Shown here one piece after another: positions 1-7,672 of a stretch of 40,051 bases of DNA. The position numbers were made by a program, and so were the translations under genes. The stretch comes from Rhodococcus sp. HM1 (GTDB lineage Bacteria; Actinomycetota; Actinomycetes; Mycobacteriales; Mycobacteriaceae): the NCBI RefSeq assembly GCF_023218075.1, contig NZ_JALPTB010000061.1:1-40051 (forward strand), written 5' to 3'. Numbering within the stretch: the stretch's first letter is position 1; every line of letters begins with the position of its first letter. The notes below the pieces were generated by a model, which worked only from the letters and a program-made list of their open reading frames with translations, searched no databases and was not told the origin of the DNA.

Positions 1-394
1 GCGCGGGTGCGGGCTCGGGAGCGGGAGCCGGTTCGGCGGGAGCAGCGGGAGCCTCGGCCTGCGCGATCGCGGTGTCGGTGGCCCAGATGGCGCGATCACC
101 GGCGTACAGCACGACATTGCGGTCGTCCTGCACCGTCAGGCGCACACCGGAGTTGCCGCTGGTCTGCGACGCCCACACCGGCTCGTTGTTCTCCTTGTAG
201 ACGACGAAGTTGCCGTCCTCCTGAACATCCGCGCGCACCGCGCCGGAGCCGTTCGTCATGGCTGCCCAAACGGCCTTGCCGCCTTCGTTCAGCACGAGGT
301 TGCCGTCCTGCTGAAGCGTGAGGGTGTAGGCACCGTTGTCGGACTTGAGTTCCTGGCCGACGCCGAGGCTCTGGCCTGCGTTGAGAGAGCTCAC
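1..394 (-). CDS. B-lectin (bulb-type mannose-binding) domain protein, 3' end outside window
   Basis: Partial minus-strand gene: the start is in the window and the C-terminus lies beyond base 1. A GTG at 394-392 follows AAAGGGAC and opens a frame of about 131 codons. It encodes three tandem beta-prism repeats of the bulb-type lectin family. The sugar-binding pattern QxDxNxVxY is seen as QEDGNFVVY and QDDRNVVLY; the first repeat reads QQDGNLVLN, with Asn in place of the final Tyr. An Ala/Pro/Glu-rich linker (PAAPAEPAPAPEPAPA) then runs to the window edge. In the family these domains bind alpha-mannose, which in mycolate actinomycetes could be lipomannan or lipoarabinomannan (inference). No signal peptide is visible at the N-terminus. 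A wall- or LysM-type domain may follow the linker, but that cannot be seen. The domain call is firm; the start and biological role are less so. Confidence 0.8.
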   Translation of the reverse strand, partial: MSSLNAGQSLGVGQELKSDNGAYTLTLQQDGNLVLNEGGKAVWAAMTNGSGAVRADVQEDGNFVVYKENNEPVWASQTSGNSGVRLTVQDDRNVVLYAGDRAIWATDTAIAQAEAPAAPAEPAPAPEPAPA

Positions 395-492
395 CGCTGT
401 CCCTTTCGGATCGATGTAACACGGTCGGCGTCCGCTCGCGGCGGTTGCCGAGACGAACAGTACAGAGCGGACAGCCGGTGCACGTGGATTCG

Positions 493-562
493 ACACGCGT
501 CCCGCGTGTTTCGACGACGCGCGTCACATCCGGCGATCGACGGACGGTTGGGCCACGTGGCC
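493..562 (-). terminator. Two inverted repeats between the lipase and lectin genes
   Basis: Two perfect inverted repeats follow the lipase stop at 574. GGCCACGTGGCC at 551-562 can be extended by GTT/AAC after one mismatch. ACACGCG-tcc-CGCGTGT lies at 493-509. Neither has a U-tract, so they are GC-type terminators or transcript 3'-end hairpins at best. The 551-562 palindrome could instead be a protein site. The lectin promoter must lie in the same 179-nt gap. Confidence 0.35.
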
Positions 563-573
563 GAACGCGTGGA

Positions 574-1620
574 TCACCCGGCCTGGTTCCGGGCGGCGCT
601 CACGTCGAGGGCCCGGACGAAGGAACCGATCTCGGCGACCGCGCGAGCGCCCTCGGGCACCACGGCCGATGCGGCCTGGAACACGTGGACCTGACGTTCC
701 CAGATCTGCAGTTCGCACGGCACCCCTGCGGCCCCGAGTCGATGCGCCATCAGCTCGGCGTCGGCGAATGTCATCTCGTGCGAACCGGTCTGGATCAGAG
801 TGGGCGGCATACCCCTCAGGTCGGCATCGACGGGTGAGCCGACAGGTTCGTGGCCGGCGCCGCGGGCCGTGTCGACCCGCTCGATGAGGGAGGCCAAGGC
901 GGGAACGGCCCGGCGCGGAAACAGCGCGCAGTGCCGCGAATTCGGGTGGTCGAGTTTGCCGTGCGGATCGAGGTCGGTCAGCGGTGACAGCGCGACGATG
1001 CCCGCGGGCCGGCCCAGGCCCAGCCGCAGCGACTCGAGCGCCACCGCGAACGAGAGGAATCCCCCCGCGGAATCGCCCGCGATCACGATGCGTTCGATCG
1101 GGACACCCTGAGCGAGGAGCCATCGCAGCCCGGCGACCCCGTCCTCGACGGAGTGGCGGATCGGGTGGCCGCGTAGCATCCGGTAGCCGACGTTGAGCAC
1201 CGGGGCGCCGGTGGCCGCGGAGATCCGCGACACCATCTGCCGGTGGGTGCCCAACCCGCAGCACAGGAATGCGCCGCCGTGCAGATACAGGATGGTGGTC
1301 TGCCCACCCGGTACCGCCGTGTCGACGCCGGGCCCGGTGAGGTATTCGGCCGGACAGGTCGGCAGCTTCACCGGCCACCGTCGCGTGCCGGGCACCTGGG
1401 CGAGCGGAAACGCGAGCCGCTCGACGAGGGTGGTCGGCCACGGAAGGTTCGGTGCCAGCGCCCACGCATCGATGGCGGGGCGAACGGTCCGGCGCACCGA
1501 CGCCGACAGCAGGCGGGACGCGGTGCTGATCCCGGCGAATTCGCGCACCAGCACCGGGGTGCTGACGAGCGCGATCGGGGCTGCGGTGGACAGGGCTGTA
1601 CGTGCCAGTACGGTGTTCAT
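574..1620 (-). CDS. Alpha/beta-hydrolase, hormone-sensitive-lipase family (esterase/lipase)
   Basis: A 348-aa serine hydrolase of the HSL/Lip family. The oxyanion-hole HGG is at residues 114-116 (LYLHGGAF) and the nucleophile elbow GDSAGG at 182-187, with Ser184. A likely acid is Glu282 or nearby Asp287, and His312 (VHVF) completes the triad. Family members cleave short- to medium-chain acyl esters; this one is probably cytoplasmic or membrane-associated through a hydrophobic N-terminus (residues 8-25). The ATG at 1620 is chosen because AGGAGG lies 6 nt upstream and the sequence before it is not protein-like. The gene is divergent from the wax-ester/TAG synthase at 1763, sharing a 142-nt promoter region. 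That suggests a pair acting on acyl lipids, one making and one breaking ester bonds (inference). Confidence 0.85.
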   Translation of the reverse strand: MNTVLARTALSTAAPIALVSTPVLVREFAGISTASRLLSASVRRTVRPAIDAWALAPNLPWPTTLVERLAFPLAQVPGTRRWPVKLPTCPAEYLTGPGVDTAVPGGQTTILYLHGGAFLCCGLGTHRQMVSRISAATGAPVLNVGYRMLRGHPIRHSVEDGVAGLRWLLAQGVPIERIVIAGDSAGGFLSFAVALESLRLGLGRPAGIVALSPLTDLDPHGKLDHPNSRHCALFPRRAVPALASLIERVDTARGAGHEPVGSPVDADLRGMPPTLIQTGSHEMTFADAELMAHRLGAAGVPCELQIWERQVHVFQAASAVVPEGARAVAEIGSFVRALDVSAARNQAG

Positions 1621-1762
1621 GCGCGGCCTCCTCGTCGCTGCTTTCGCTCGCCCCTTCCCCAGTGGATGCTTGCTGAACTCCGGATAACCGAGGGTACGAC
1701 CGACGTAACATGGTCGGCAGGTTCGTAACTGGATAGAGATCCTCGCGAAAGGGGCACCGCAG

Positions 1763-3157
1763 GTGGGAATCATGTCCGTTACGGATTCGATATTCCTGTT
1801 CGCCGAGACCCGCGAACACCCGATGCACGTCGGATCGGTCCAGTTGTTCACTCCGCCCGCGGATGCCGGACCGGATTACGTCGCCGATCTGTACGCCCGC
1901 ATGATCGGCATCACCGACATCGACCCGCTGTTCCGCCGACGTCCCGGCGATCCGGTTTCGACGCTCGGGCACGTGTGGTGGTCCGAGGACCGCGACGTCG
2001 ACCTCGAATACCACGTGCGGCACTCGGCACTGCCTGCTCCCGGCCGGTTCCGGGAACTGTTCGCCCTCGTCTCGCGATTACACGGCACCCTGCTGGACCG
2101 GCACCGGCCACTGTGGGAGATGTACCTGATCGAAGGGCTCGAGGGTGGACGGTTCGCGTGGTACTCGAAAATCCACCATTCGCTGGTCGACGGGGTGTCG
2201 GCGCTGCGGTTGCTGCAGCGCACCCTGAGCCCCGACCCGGATCTCGCCGAGCCGATCGCCCCGTGGCACCTGCCGCGCCCGGACCGAGCCGGCAGCGACG
2301 GCGCTGCGCCGTCCGGATCGTTGCTCGGGACGGCCGGAGCGTTGCTCGGGACGGCGCGGTCGCTGGCCGATGATGTCGCCGATGCTGTTCCGGCCGCAGT
2401 GCGGATCGGGCGGCTCGCCGTCGGTCCGCGCAAGGTCGCACTGCCGTACGAGGCGCCCCGCACGATGTTCAACGTGCCGATCGGAGGTGCGCGACGGTTC
2501 GCTGCGCAGTCCTGGGATCGCGAGCGACTCGCCCGCGTGCGCCGCGCCGCGGACGTATCGGGCAACGATGTGGTCCTGGCGATGTGCGCCGGGGCGTTGC
2601 GGGCGTATCTGCTCGAACACGATGCGCTGCCGGATGATCCGCTGATCGCGATGGTTCCGGTATCGCTGCGCCCCAAGGATCGGCCGGGCGACAGCGGCAA
2701 CAGCGTCGGGGTGACGTTGTGCAATCTCGGCACCGACCGCGCGGACCCGCTCGATCGGCTCTCCGTGATCTCCGACTCCATGAGCCAGGGCAAATCGCTG
2801 TTCGGTGACATGACCGCACTGCAGGCGCTCGCGTGGTCCGGGTTCATCATCTCGCCGCTCGGCCTCGCTCCGGTTCCCGGGTTCGTCCGGCTGACCCCGC
2901 CACCGTTCAACATCGTCATCTCCAACGTGCCGGGTCCTCGGAAGCCGTTGTACTGGATGGGATCCCATCTCGAGGGGATCTATCCGACCTCGATAGTCAT
3001 GGACGGCCTGGCGTTGAACATCACGGTGACGAACACCGAGAAGTCCGTCGACTTCGGTGTCGTGGGCGGGCGCCGTGCGGTTCCGAGCCTGCAGCGGATC
3101 CTGGTGCACCTGGACGAGTCGCTCGTGGAACTCGAAGCGGCACTGCAATTGCCGTGA
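1763..3157 (+). CDS. WS/DGAT: wax ester synthase / acyl-CoA:diacylglycerol acyltransferase
   Basis: A 464-aa acyltransferase of the WS/DGAT family, which transfers acyl groups from acyl-CoA to diacylglycerol or long-chain alcohols to make storage triacylglycerol or wax esters. The catalytic HHxxxDG is present as HHSLVDG at residues 138-144. The family blocks PLWEMYLIEGL (116-126) and NIVISNVPGPRKPLYW (C-terminal half) are intact, and the length is typical (450-480 aa). The start is GTG 1763, with AAAGGGG upstream; ATG 1772 is an alternative. The membrane-associated enzyme acts at lipid inclusions. Oleaginous rhodococci and mycobacteria carry many paralogues, so the specific substrate cannot be told from sequence. 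The next gene downstream is the convergent desaturase, a plausible supplier of unsaturated acyl chains. Confidence 0.92.
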   Translation: MGIMSVTDSIFLFAETREHPMHVGSVQLFTPPADAGPDYVADLYARMIGITDIDPLFRRRPGDPVSTLGHVWWSEDRDVDLEYHVRHSALPAPGRFRELFALVSRLHGTLLDRHRPLWEMYLIEGLEGGRFAWYSKIHHSLVDGVSALRLLQRTLSPDPDLAEPIAPWHLPRPDRAGSDGAAPSGSLLGTAGALLGTARSLADDVADAVPAAVRIGRLAVGPRKVALPYEAPRTMFNVPIGGARRFAAQSWDRERLARVRRAADVSGNDVVLAMCAGALRAYLLEHDALPDDPLIAMVPVSLRPKDRPGDSGNSVGVTLCNLGTDRADPLDRLSVISDSMSQGKSLFGDMTALQALAWSGFIISPLGLAPVPGFVRLTPPPFNIVISNVPGPRKPLYWMGSHLEGIYPTSIVMDGLALNITVTNTEKSVDFGVVGGRRAVPSLQRILVHLDESLVELEAALQLP

Positions 3158-3227
3158 CGGGAGGCCGGAGGATCAAAAAGTTCCTGCGGCCCGACGGGAG
3201 TATCGCGACCTGCCGAACGAGCGGTCG

Positions 3228-3253
3228 TCGCCGGCAAGGTACTACGCCGGCGA
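3228..3253. terminator. Possible bidirectional terminator between WS/DGAT and desaturase
   Basis: TCGCCGGC (3228-3235) and GCCGGCGA (3246-3253) form a perfect 8-bp inverted repeat with a 10-nt loop, in the 121-nt gap between two convergent genes. It has no T-run, so the call rests on position and symmetry. Confidence 0.4.
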
Positions 3254-3278
3254 GCTGCCCGAGGAGGGGAGTTCTCCG

Positions 3279-4487
3279 TCAGCGGGTGCGACGATGCCCG
3301 GACAGGTTTCGCAGGGCTGTCCGCAGCCCGGTGCGGGAAGCCGGAACCTCGACGCCGGTCTCACGCGAGGCGCGGAACTTCAGTTCGGAGGCCGTCTCCG
3401 GGGCATCGTCGGCGGTCGCTCGCAGGAACCGGTCGGGCAGTGCGAGCTTGTGGATGGTGCGCAACGTCAGCAGGTACTGCCGTGCAAGAGGGCCGGTGGT
3501 GTAGGGCAGGTCGTACTTCTCGCACAGCGCTTGCACCTTGGTGGAGATTTCCGCGTAGCGGTTGCTCGGGATATCGGGGAACAGGTGATGCTCGATCTGG
3601 TAGCAGAGGTTGCCGCTCAGGAATGCCATCACCGGGCCGGCCCGAAAGTTGGCCGTGCCGAGCATCTGCCGCAGATACCATTCGGCCTTCGTCTCGTTCT
3701 CGAATTCGGCGAGGGTGAACTTCTCGGCGCCGTCGGGGAAGTGCCCGCAGAAGATCACCACGTACGCCCACACGTTCCGCAGCAGATTCGCGGTCAGGTT
3801 CGCCGTCAGTGTTCGCCGCCAGCGGCGTCCGGTGAGGGCGGGAAAGAGCAGGTAGTCCTTGCCCGTCTGGCGGGCGACCTTCCGGATCAGCACTCGAAAG
3901 CGGTCGGATTTCCCGGCACCGGCAAGGTTCTGTTCGGCGTGTACGTCGTGCAGAGCGATGCCCCATTCGAACGTGGCTGCCAGCAACAGGTTCTGCAGCG
4001 GCTGCAGGAGATGTACGGGCTTCCACGGCTGGTCGCGGGTGATGCGGAAGACGTCGTAGCCGAGGTCGTCGTCCAGTCCGACGACGTTGCTGAACACGTG
4101 GTGGCGGTAGTTGTGGGAGTAGCGCCACTGCGACGAGGGGCCTGCCATGTCCCATTCCCAGGTGCTGGAGTGGATTTCCGGGTCGTTCATCCAGTCCCAC
4201 TGGCCGTGGGAGACGTTGTGGCCGATCTCCATGTTCTCGACGCTCTTGGCCACGCCGAGCGCTGCCGTCCCGAGGATCCAGCCCGGCAGGCTCCTGCTGC
4301 CGTGGATCACCAGCCGCGCAGCGGCATCCAGTATCCGCTGGAAGGCGATGGTGCGGCGGATGTAGGCGGCGTCGGCGGCGCCGAGCGACTCGATGACACT
4401 GCGGCGGATGCCGGTCAGCTCGTCGCTGAGCGACTCGACGTCCTCGGCGGCGAGGTGGGCGTACTCCTTGATGTCGGAGATGGCCAT
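3279..4487 (-). CDS. Membrane fatty-acid desaturase, DesA3-like acyl-CoA desaturase
   Basis: A 402-aa di-iron membrane desaturase. Three histidine boxes are visible: H90xxxH94 (GHNVSHGQ), H125xxxHH130 (HNYRHH) and QIEHH at 297-301. In mycobacteria, relatives such as DesA3 convert stearoyl-CoA to oleoyl-CoA. They receive electrons from a partner ferredoxin-type oxidoreductase that is usually encoded next door; no such partner is present here. Hydrophobic stretches near residues 58-82 and 225-248 fit membrane insertion. The start ATG 4487 has GGAG 8 nt upstream. The gene is divergent from a TetR regulator and its promoter faces the inverted repeat at 4645-4680, so it is probably TetR-controlled. 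Regiospecificity (delta-9 or other) is not determinable here. Confidence 0.9.
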   Translation of the reverse strand: MAISDIKEYAHLAAEDVESLSDELTGIRRSVIESLGAADAAYIRRTIAFQRILDAAARLVIHGSRSLPGWILGTAALGVAKSVENMEIGHNVSHGQWDWMNDPEIHSSTWEWDMAGPSSQWRYSHNYRHHVFSNVVGLDDDLGYDVFRITRDQPWKPVHLLQPLQNLLLAATFEWGIALHDVHAEQNLAGAGKSDRFRVLIRKVARQTGKDYLLFPALTGRRWRRTLTANLTANLLRNVWAYVVIFCGHFPDGAEKFTLAEFENETKAEWYLRQMLGTANFRAGPVMAFLSGNLCYQIEHHLFPDIPSNRYAEISTKVQALCEKYDLPYTTGPLARQYLLTLRTIHKLALPDRFLRATADDAPETASELKFRASRETGVEVPASRTGLRTALRNLSGHRRTR

Positions 4488-4593
4488 GGTGTGCTCCAGG
4501 TTCCGACCTCACCCGGAAACCCCGGGTGCGGGGCGGCGAGAGCGACCGGCGGGAAGGACGTTCCCGAAGACGATGATCGTGACCGCTGCCCGA

Positions 4594-4680
4594 GGTCCAC
4601 GTTGTAGGACCAGTCAACGCCGCCGCCGCCGAGGTGTCAACACTGTAGACCTACACACAAGGTCTACGGCAGAGGTCTAC
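4594..4680. promoter_or_regulatory. Divergent promoter region with TetR-type operator repeats
   Basis: GTAGACC (4645-4651) and GGTCTAC (4661-4667) form a perfect 7-bp inverted repeat around TACACACAA. A third copy, GGTCTAC, sits at 4674-4680, exactly 13 nt after the second. Further upstream, GGTCC (4594-4598) and GGACC (4607-4611) form a weaker related dyad next to GTTG/CAAC arms. The block lies between the desaturase start (4487) and the TetR start, which is the usual place for a TetR operator controlling both genes. Confidence 0.6.
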
Positions 4681-4712
4681 GGTGGAGGACAGTGAGTGAA
4701 GGAAGGGTTCCG

Positions 4713-5444
4713 ATGGCCGAATCTCCCGCTCGTCCCCCGCGCAGCTCAGGCGGTGATCCAGGCCCGGAACGTAGCCCGATCACCCAGCAGCGAATCGTCG
4801 CTGCGGCACTCGAGATCGTCGACCGCGACGGCGTCGATGCGTTGTCCATGCGCCGGCTGGGCAAGGTCCTCGGCCGTGACCCGATGACCCTCTACCGTCA
4901 CGCCCCGAACAAAGCCGCTCTCCTCGACGCCGTCGCCGAGAGCGTCCTCGAACAACTCCGGGTCGGCACCGACGAGGGAGATTGGACAAGCCAACTCCGG
5001 GAGGTCGCCCGGAACTTCCGCCGGTTGGCGCTCGAGCATCCCCACGTGGTCCCACTGCTGGTCACCCGGCCCCTCGAGACGCCCCTCGGATTGCGGCCCC
5101 GGGGAACACTGCGTCCGCTCGAAGACATCCTCACCCTGCTCACCCGGGCCGGTTTCACGGCGACCGACGCCCTGCACGTCTACCGGGCGCTCTTCGGCTT
5201 CCTCTACGGTCACGTCCTGAACGAACTCCAGGAACTCGTCGAACGACCCGACGAGCACGAAGACCTGCTGCGCCTGGGCCTGCATCGCCTGCCGATCGGC
5301 GAGTTCCCGCTCCTGCGCAGCCTCGCACCCGTACTGGCGTCGTACGACGGTGCCGCGGAATTCGAACGCGGCCTCGACATTCTGATCGCCGGCCTCGTCG
5401 CCACACTGCCTCACCCCGGCAGCCCCGCCCCTGCGGCGAGCTGA
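4713..5444 (+). CDS. TetR/AcrR family transcriptional regulator
   Basis: A 243-aa repressor with an N-terminal helix-turn-helix at about residues 24-66 (ITQQRIVAAALEIVDRDGVD through MRRLGKVLGRDPMTLYRHAP). An all-alpha ligand-binding C-terminal domain of the TetR_C_1 type (about 80-230) follows. Family members dimerise on palindromic operators and are released by a small ligand. Here the neighbour suggests a fatty acid or acyl-CoA (inference). ATG 4713 is preferred for its GGAAGGG at a 5-nt spacing. The in-frame GTG at 4692, with GGAGG 3 nt upstream, is a credible alternative that adds seven residues. Divergent from the desaturase, with the operator repeats lying just upstream, so autoregulation is likely. 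Confidence 0.88.
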   Translation: MAESPARPPRSSGGDPGPERSPITQQRIVAAALEIVDRDGVDALSMRRLGKVLGRDPMTLYRHAPNKAALLDAVAESVLEQLRVGTDEGDWTSQLREVARNFRRLALEHPHVVPLLVTRPLETPLGLRPRGTLRPLEDILTLLTRAGFTATDALHVYRALFGFLYGHVLNELQELVERPDEHEDLLRLGLHRLPIGEFPLLRSLAPVLASYDGAAEFERGLDILIAGLVATLPHPGSPAPAAS

Positions 5445-5756
5445 ACCCGGAAGTCGGTCGTTGCAGCCGTCCCGGACACGGTCCGCTGCCCGCAGCCATG
5501 TTGCGAAGATGGCTGAGGCACAACAGAAATGGGTGGATCAGGTCGAGGGTCGAGGAACACCACCGCAACCATCGACGGGGACCGCATTCCGCGCGCTCAC
5601 CGAGTTGACGAGCGCGACGTGCGCCCTGTCGGCTCGCCGATCCACGACCGTGACACCGAGTGCAGGTCTACCGCATCGTCCGCGAGTAGAGTCGCTGTGA
5701 CAGCCACCGAGCGTGGTGCAGTGTCACGCCCTCGACCGAAGGGAAGGACGGCCGCC
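5445..5756. other. 312-nt intergenic region, no convincing gene
   Basis: Between the TetR stop and the 99-aa gene. Open frames exist on the plus strand (e.g. 5461-5700), but their translations are Arg/Ser/Thr-rich and lack domain character. No strong hairpin was found. The last 60 nt contain GGGAAGGA, the ribosome binding site of the next gene, and presumably its promoter. Confidence 0.5.
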
Positions 5757-6056
5757 ATGTCTTCTGCCATCCAGCAGGCGTCCACCAGCATCGTAACCGC
5801 GTCCATCAAAGCGGCAGACCTGCCGGGGTTCGCCAGCGAGGGGCCGATCCTCGTCGAGGTGGACACCTGGGAGCAGGCGGGGCGAATGTACCGGCGCAGC
5901 TATCTGGTCGAAACGACTGTCGAGCGACAACAAGACGAAGCACCTCATGCTCGCGAAATCCGGGTCACCTTCGCGGAATCGGGAATCGACGCAGTCACTT
6001 TCGCGCCTGCGGACGATGTGGTCGTTCTCCGTCCGTTCCTTGTCAGGCATCGTTGA
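5757..6056 (+). CDS. Hypothetical protein, 99 aa
   Basis: I do not recognise this family. ATG 5757 follows GGGAAGGA at a good spacing. The 99-aa product is compositionally protein-like, with an Ala/Ser-rich start, then alternating hydrophobic segments (GPILVEVDTWEQAGRMYRRS, then REIRVTFAESGIDAVTFAP) that suggest a small beta-rich cytoplasmic domain. There are no membrane segments, signal peptide or Cys motifs. The same frame is open upstream to 5529, but that stretch does not look coding. It is an isolated single gene convergent with the thiamin operon. The stop at 6056 leaves 87 nt to the ATPase stop at 6144. Confidence 0.6.
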   Translation: MSSAIQQASTSIVTASIKAADLPGFASEGPILVEVDTWEQAGRMYRRSYLVETTVERQQDEAPHAREIRVTFAESGIDAVTFAPADDVVVLRPFLVRHR

Positions 6057-6143
6057 TTCCTCGCGAGGGGAAGAGTCCGACCGGCGCACTTCGGTATTCG
6101 TTCGAGCCGGTTCATCGGTCGGCCGAAGGTTGCGTCGTGACCT

Positions 6144-6881
6144 TCACTTCGTGTGGAGGATGTCGACGAGTTCGCGTTCCAGCGCCACGAATTCCGGGTC
6201 GGTGAGGGTCTCGAGCGTGCGCGGCCGCGGCAGCGGGACCCGCACCTCGTGCCGGATCCGCGCCGGGCGTGGTGAGAGCACGAGCACCCGATCGGACAGC
6301 AACACCGCCTCGCGCACGTCGTGCGTGATCATCAGCACGGTCCAGCGGTCCCGCATCCACACGTCCTGCAACCACAGCTGCATGTCGGTGCGGGTCAGCG
6401 AATCCAGCGCGCCGAACGGCTCGTCGAGGAGCACGACGTCGCGGCCCTGCACGACCGTGCGTGCCAGCGCCGCCCGTTGGCGCATCCCGCCGGACAGTTC
6501 CCCCGGACGCGCATTCTCGAACCCGGCCAGCCCGAACGCGGGGAACAGCTTCGCGGCACGCGCCCGGGCTTCGGCGCGCGGGATCCCCTGGACCTCGAGG
6601 CCGAGCGCGCAGTTGTCGACGACGCTGCGCCACGGGAACAGCAGGTCCTTCTGCGGCATCAACGCGGCCCGGCCGGGCGCGGCCGGTGCGCCGCCGACGG
6701 TGACGGTGCCGGTGTCGGGGGTGTCGAGGCCGGCGATCAGCCCGAACAGCGTGGACTTGCCGGAGCCGCTCGGTCCGATCACCGACAAGAACTCGCCCCC
6801 GGCGACGTCGAAGTCGATGCCGTCGAGCACCGCGCGGTCCGCGAAGGAACGGTGCACCGCGGAGACGGTCACGGCGGTCAT
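6144..6881 (-). CDS. thiZ: ABC transporter ATP-binding protein, thiamin-precursor import
   Basis: A 245-aa ATPase of the nitrate/sulfonate/taurine-NMT1 class. Walker A is GPSGSGKS (36-43), the signature LSGGMRQR (129-136), Walker B VVLLDEP (149-155) and the switch His is His187 (ITHDVREA). It powers uptake through the adjoining permease. ATG 6881 overlaps the permease stop by 4 nt, so translation is coupled. It is the last gene of the operon riboswitch-tenA-binding protein-permease-ATPase. This arrangement matches ThiXYZ-type importers of formylaminopyrimidine or a related HMP precursor. The longer open frame to 7508 runs antiparallel over the permease and is rejected. Confidence 0.85.
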   Translation of the reverse strand: MTAVTVSAVHRSFADRAVLDGIDFDVAGGEFLSVIGPSGSGKSTLFGLIAGLDTPDTGTVTVGGAPAAPGRAALMPQKDLLFPWRSVVDNCALGLEVQGIPRAEARARAAKLFPAFGLAGFENARPGELSGGMRQRAALARTVVQGRDVVLLDEPFGALDSLTRTDMQLWLQDVWMRDRWTVLMITHDVREAVLLSDRVLVLSPRPARIRHEVRVPLPRPRTLETLTDPEFVALERELVDILHTK

Positions 6882-7672
6882 CTGCGGCTCCCCGTGGACA
6901 GGGCCCAGGGCGCGACGATCCGCTCGACCAGGTAGGTGAGCAGATACAGCGCCAGCGACAGGGCGGCGGTGACGAGCACCGCGGCGAGCACCAGATCGGT
7001 GCGGAACGAGTTCTTCTGGGTGCTCATGTAGATGCCCAGCCCCGACGTGGCCCCCACGTACTCGGCGAACACCGCGCCGACCACCGCGTAGGTGATGCCG
7101 ATGCGCAGCGCCGTGAAGAACCGCGGCAGCGCCGACGGCAGGCGCACGTACCGGAACACCTGGCCGCGGGACGCGCCCATGCTGCGCAGCAACGCCCCGG
7201 CCTCCCGGTCCGCGGCGGCGAACCCCTCGATCAGCCCGATCGCCATGGGGAAGAACGTCGCCAGCGCGATCACCAGGACCTTCGGCAGCAACCCGAAACC
7301 GAACCAGATGATCATCAGCGGGGCGATCGCGATGATCGGCAGGGTCTGCGACACCACGAACAGTGGCACCAGCGCGCGGCGCAGCCACGGCGAGAAGTCC
7401 ACGACGATCGCCAGGGCCCACGCGACCACGAGGGACACCGCGAACCCGATGATCGTCACCTGCAACGTCGACCACGTGTGGGCGGCCAGGTCGTCGCGGT
7501 GCGCCCACCCCTGCCCGAGCACCCGGGCGGGGGAGGGCAGCACCTGCGGACGGATCCCGGAGACCGTCACGTACAGCTGCCAGAGCGCGACGAGCGCGAG
7601 CACGACCACCGCGGCGGGGGCGGCGGTGCGGACCCAGTGCGGTGACGACGGGTCAGGACGTGAGGTAGGCAT
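6878..7672 (-). CDS. thiX: ABC transporter permease, thiamin-precursor import
   Basis: A 264-aa inner-membrane permease of the BPD_transp_1 family with about six hydrophobic helices, starting with residues 18-39. The EAA loop lies near the middle (EAGALLRSMGASRGQVFRYV). It forms the channel for the substrate delivered by the upstream lipoprotein. The ATG at 7672 overlaps the binding-protein stop by 20 nt, and its stop overlaps the ATPase start by 4 nt. Substrate assignment rests on the TPP riboswitch and tenA at the head of the operon rather than on residues in the permease. Confidence 0.87.
   Translation of the reverse strand: MPTSRPDPSSPHWVRTAAPAAVVVLALVALWQLYVTVSGIRPQVLPSPARVLGQGWAHRDDLAAHTWSTLQVTIIGFAVSLVVAWALAIVVDFSPWLRRALVPLFVVSQTLPIIAIAPLMIIWFGFGLLPKVLVIALATFFPMAIGLIEGFAAADREAGALLRSMGASRGQVFRYVRLPSALPRFFTALRIGITYAVVGAVFAEYVGATSGLGIYMSTQKNSFRTDLVLAAVLVTAALSLALYLLTYLVERIVAPWALSTGSRR

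Noticed and set aside
3057-4607. 516-codon plus-strand frame over the desaturase
   Set aside because: Antisense shadow of the desaturase, whose three histidine boxes define the real strand.
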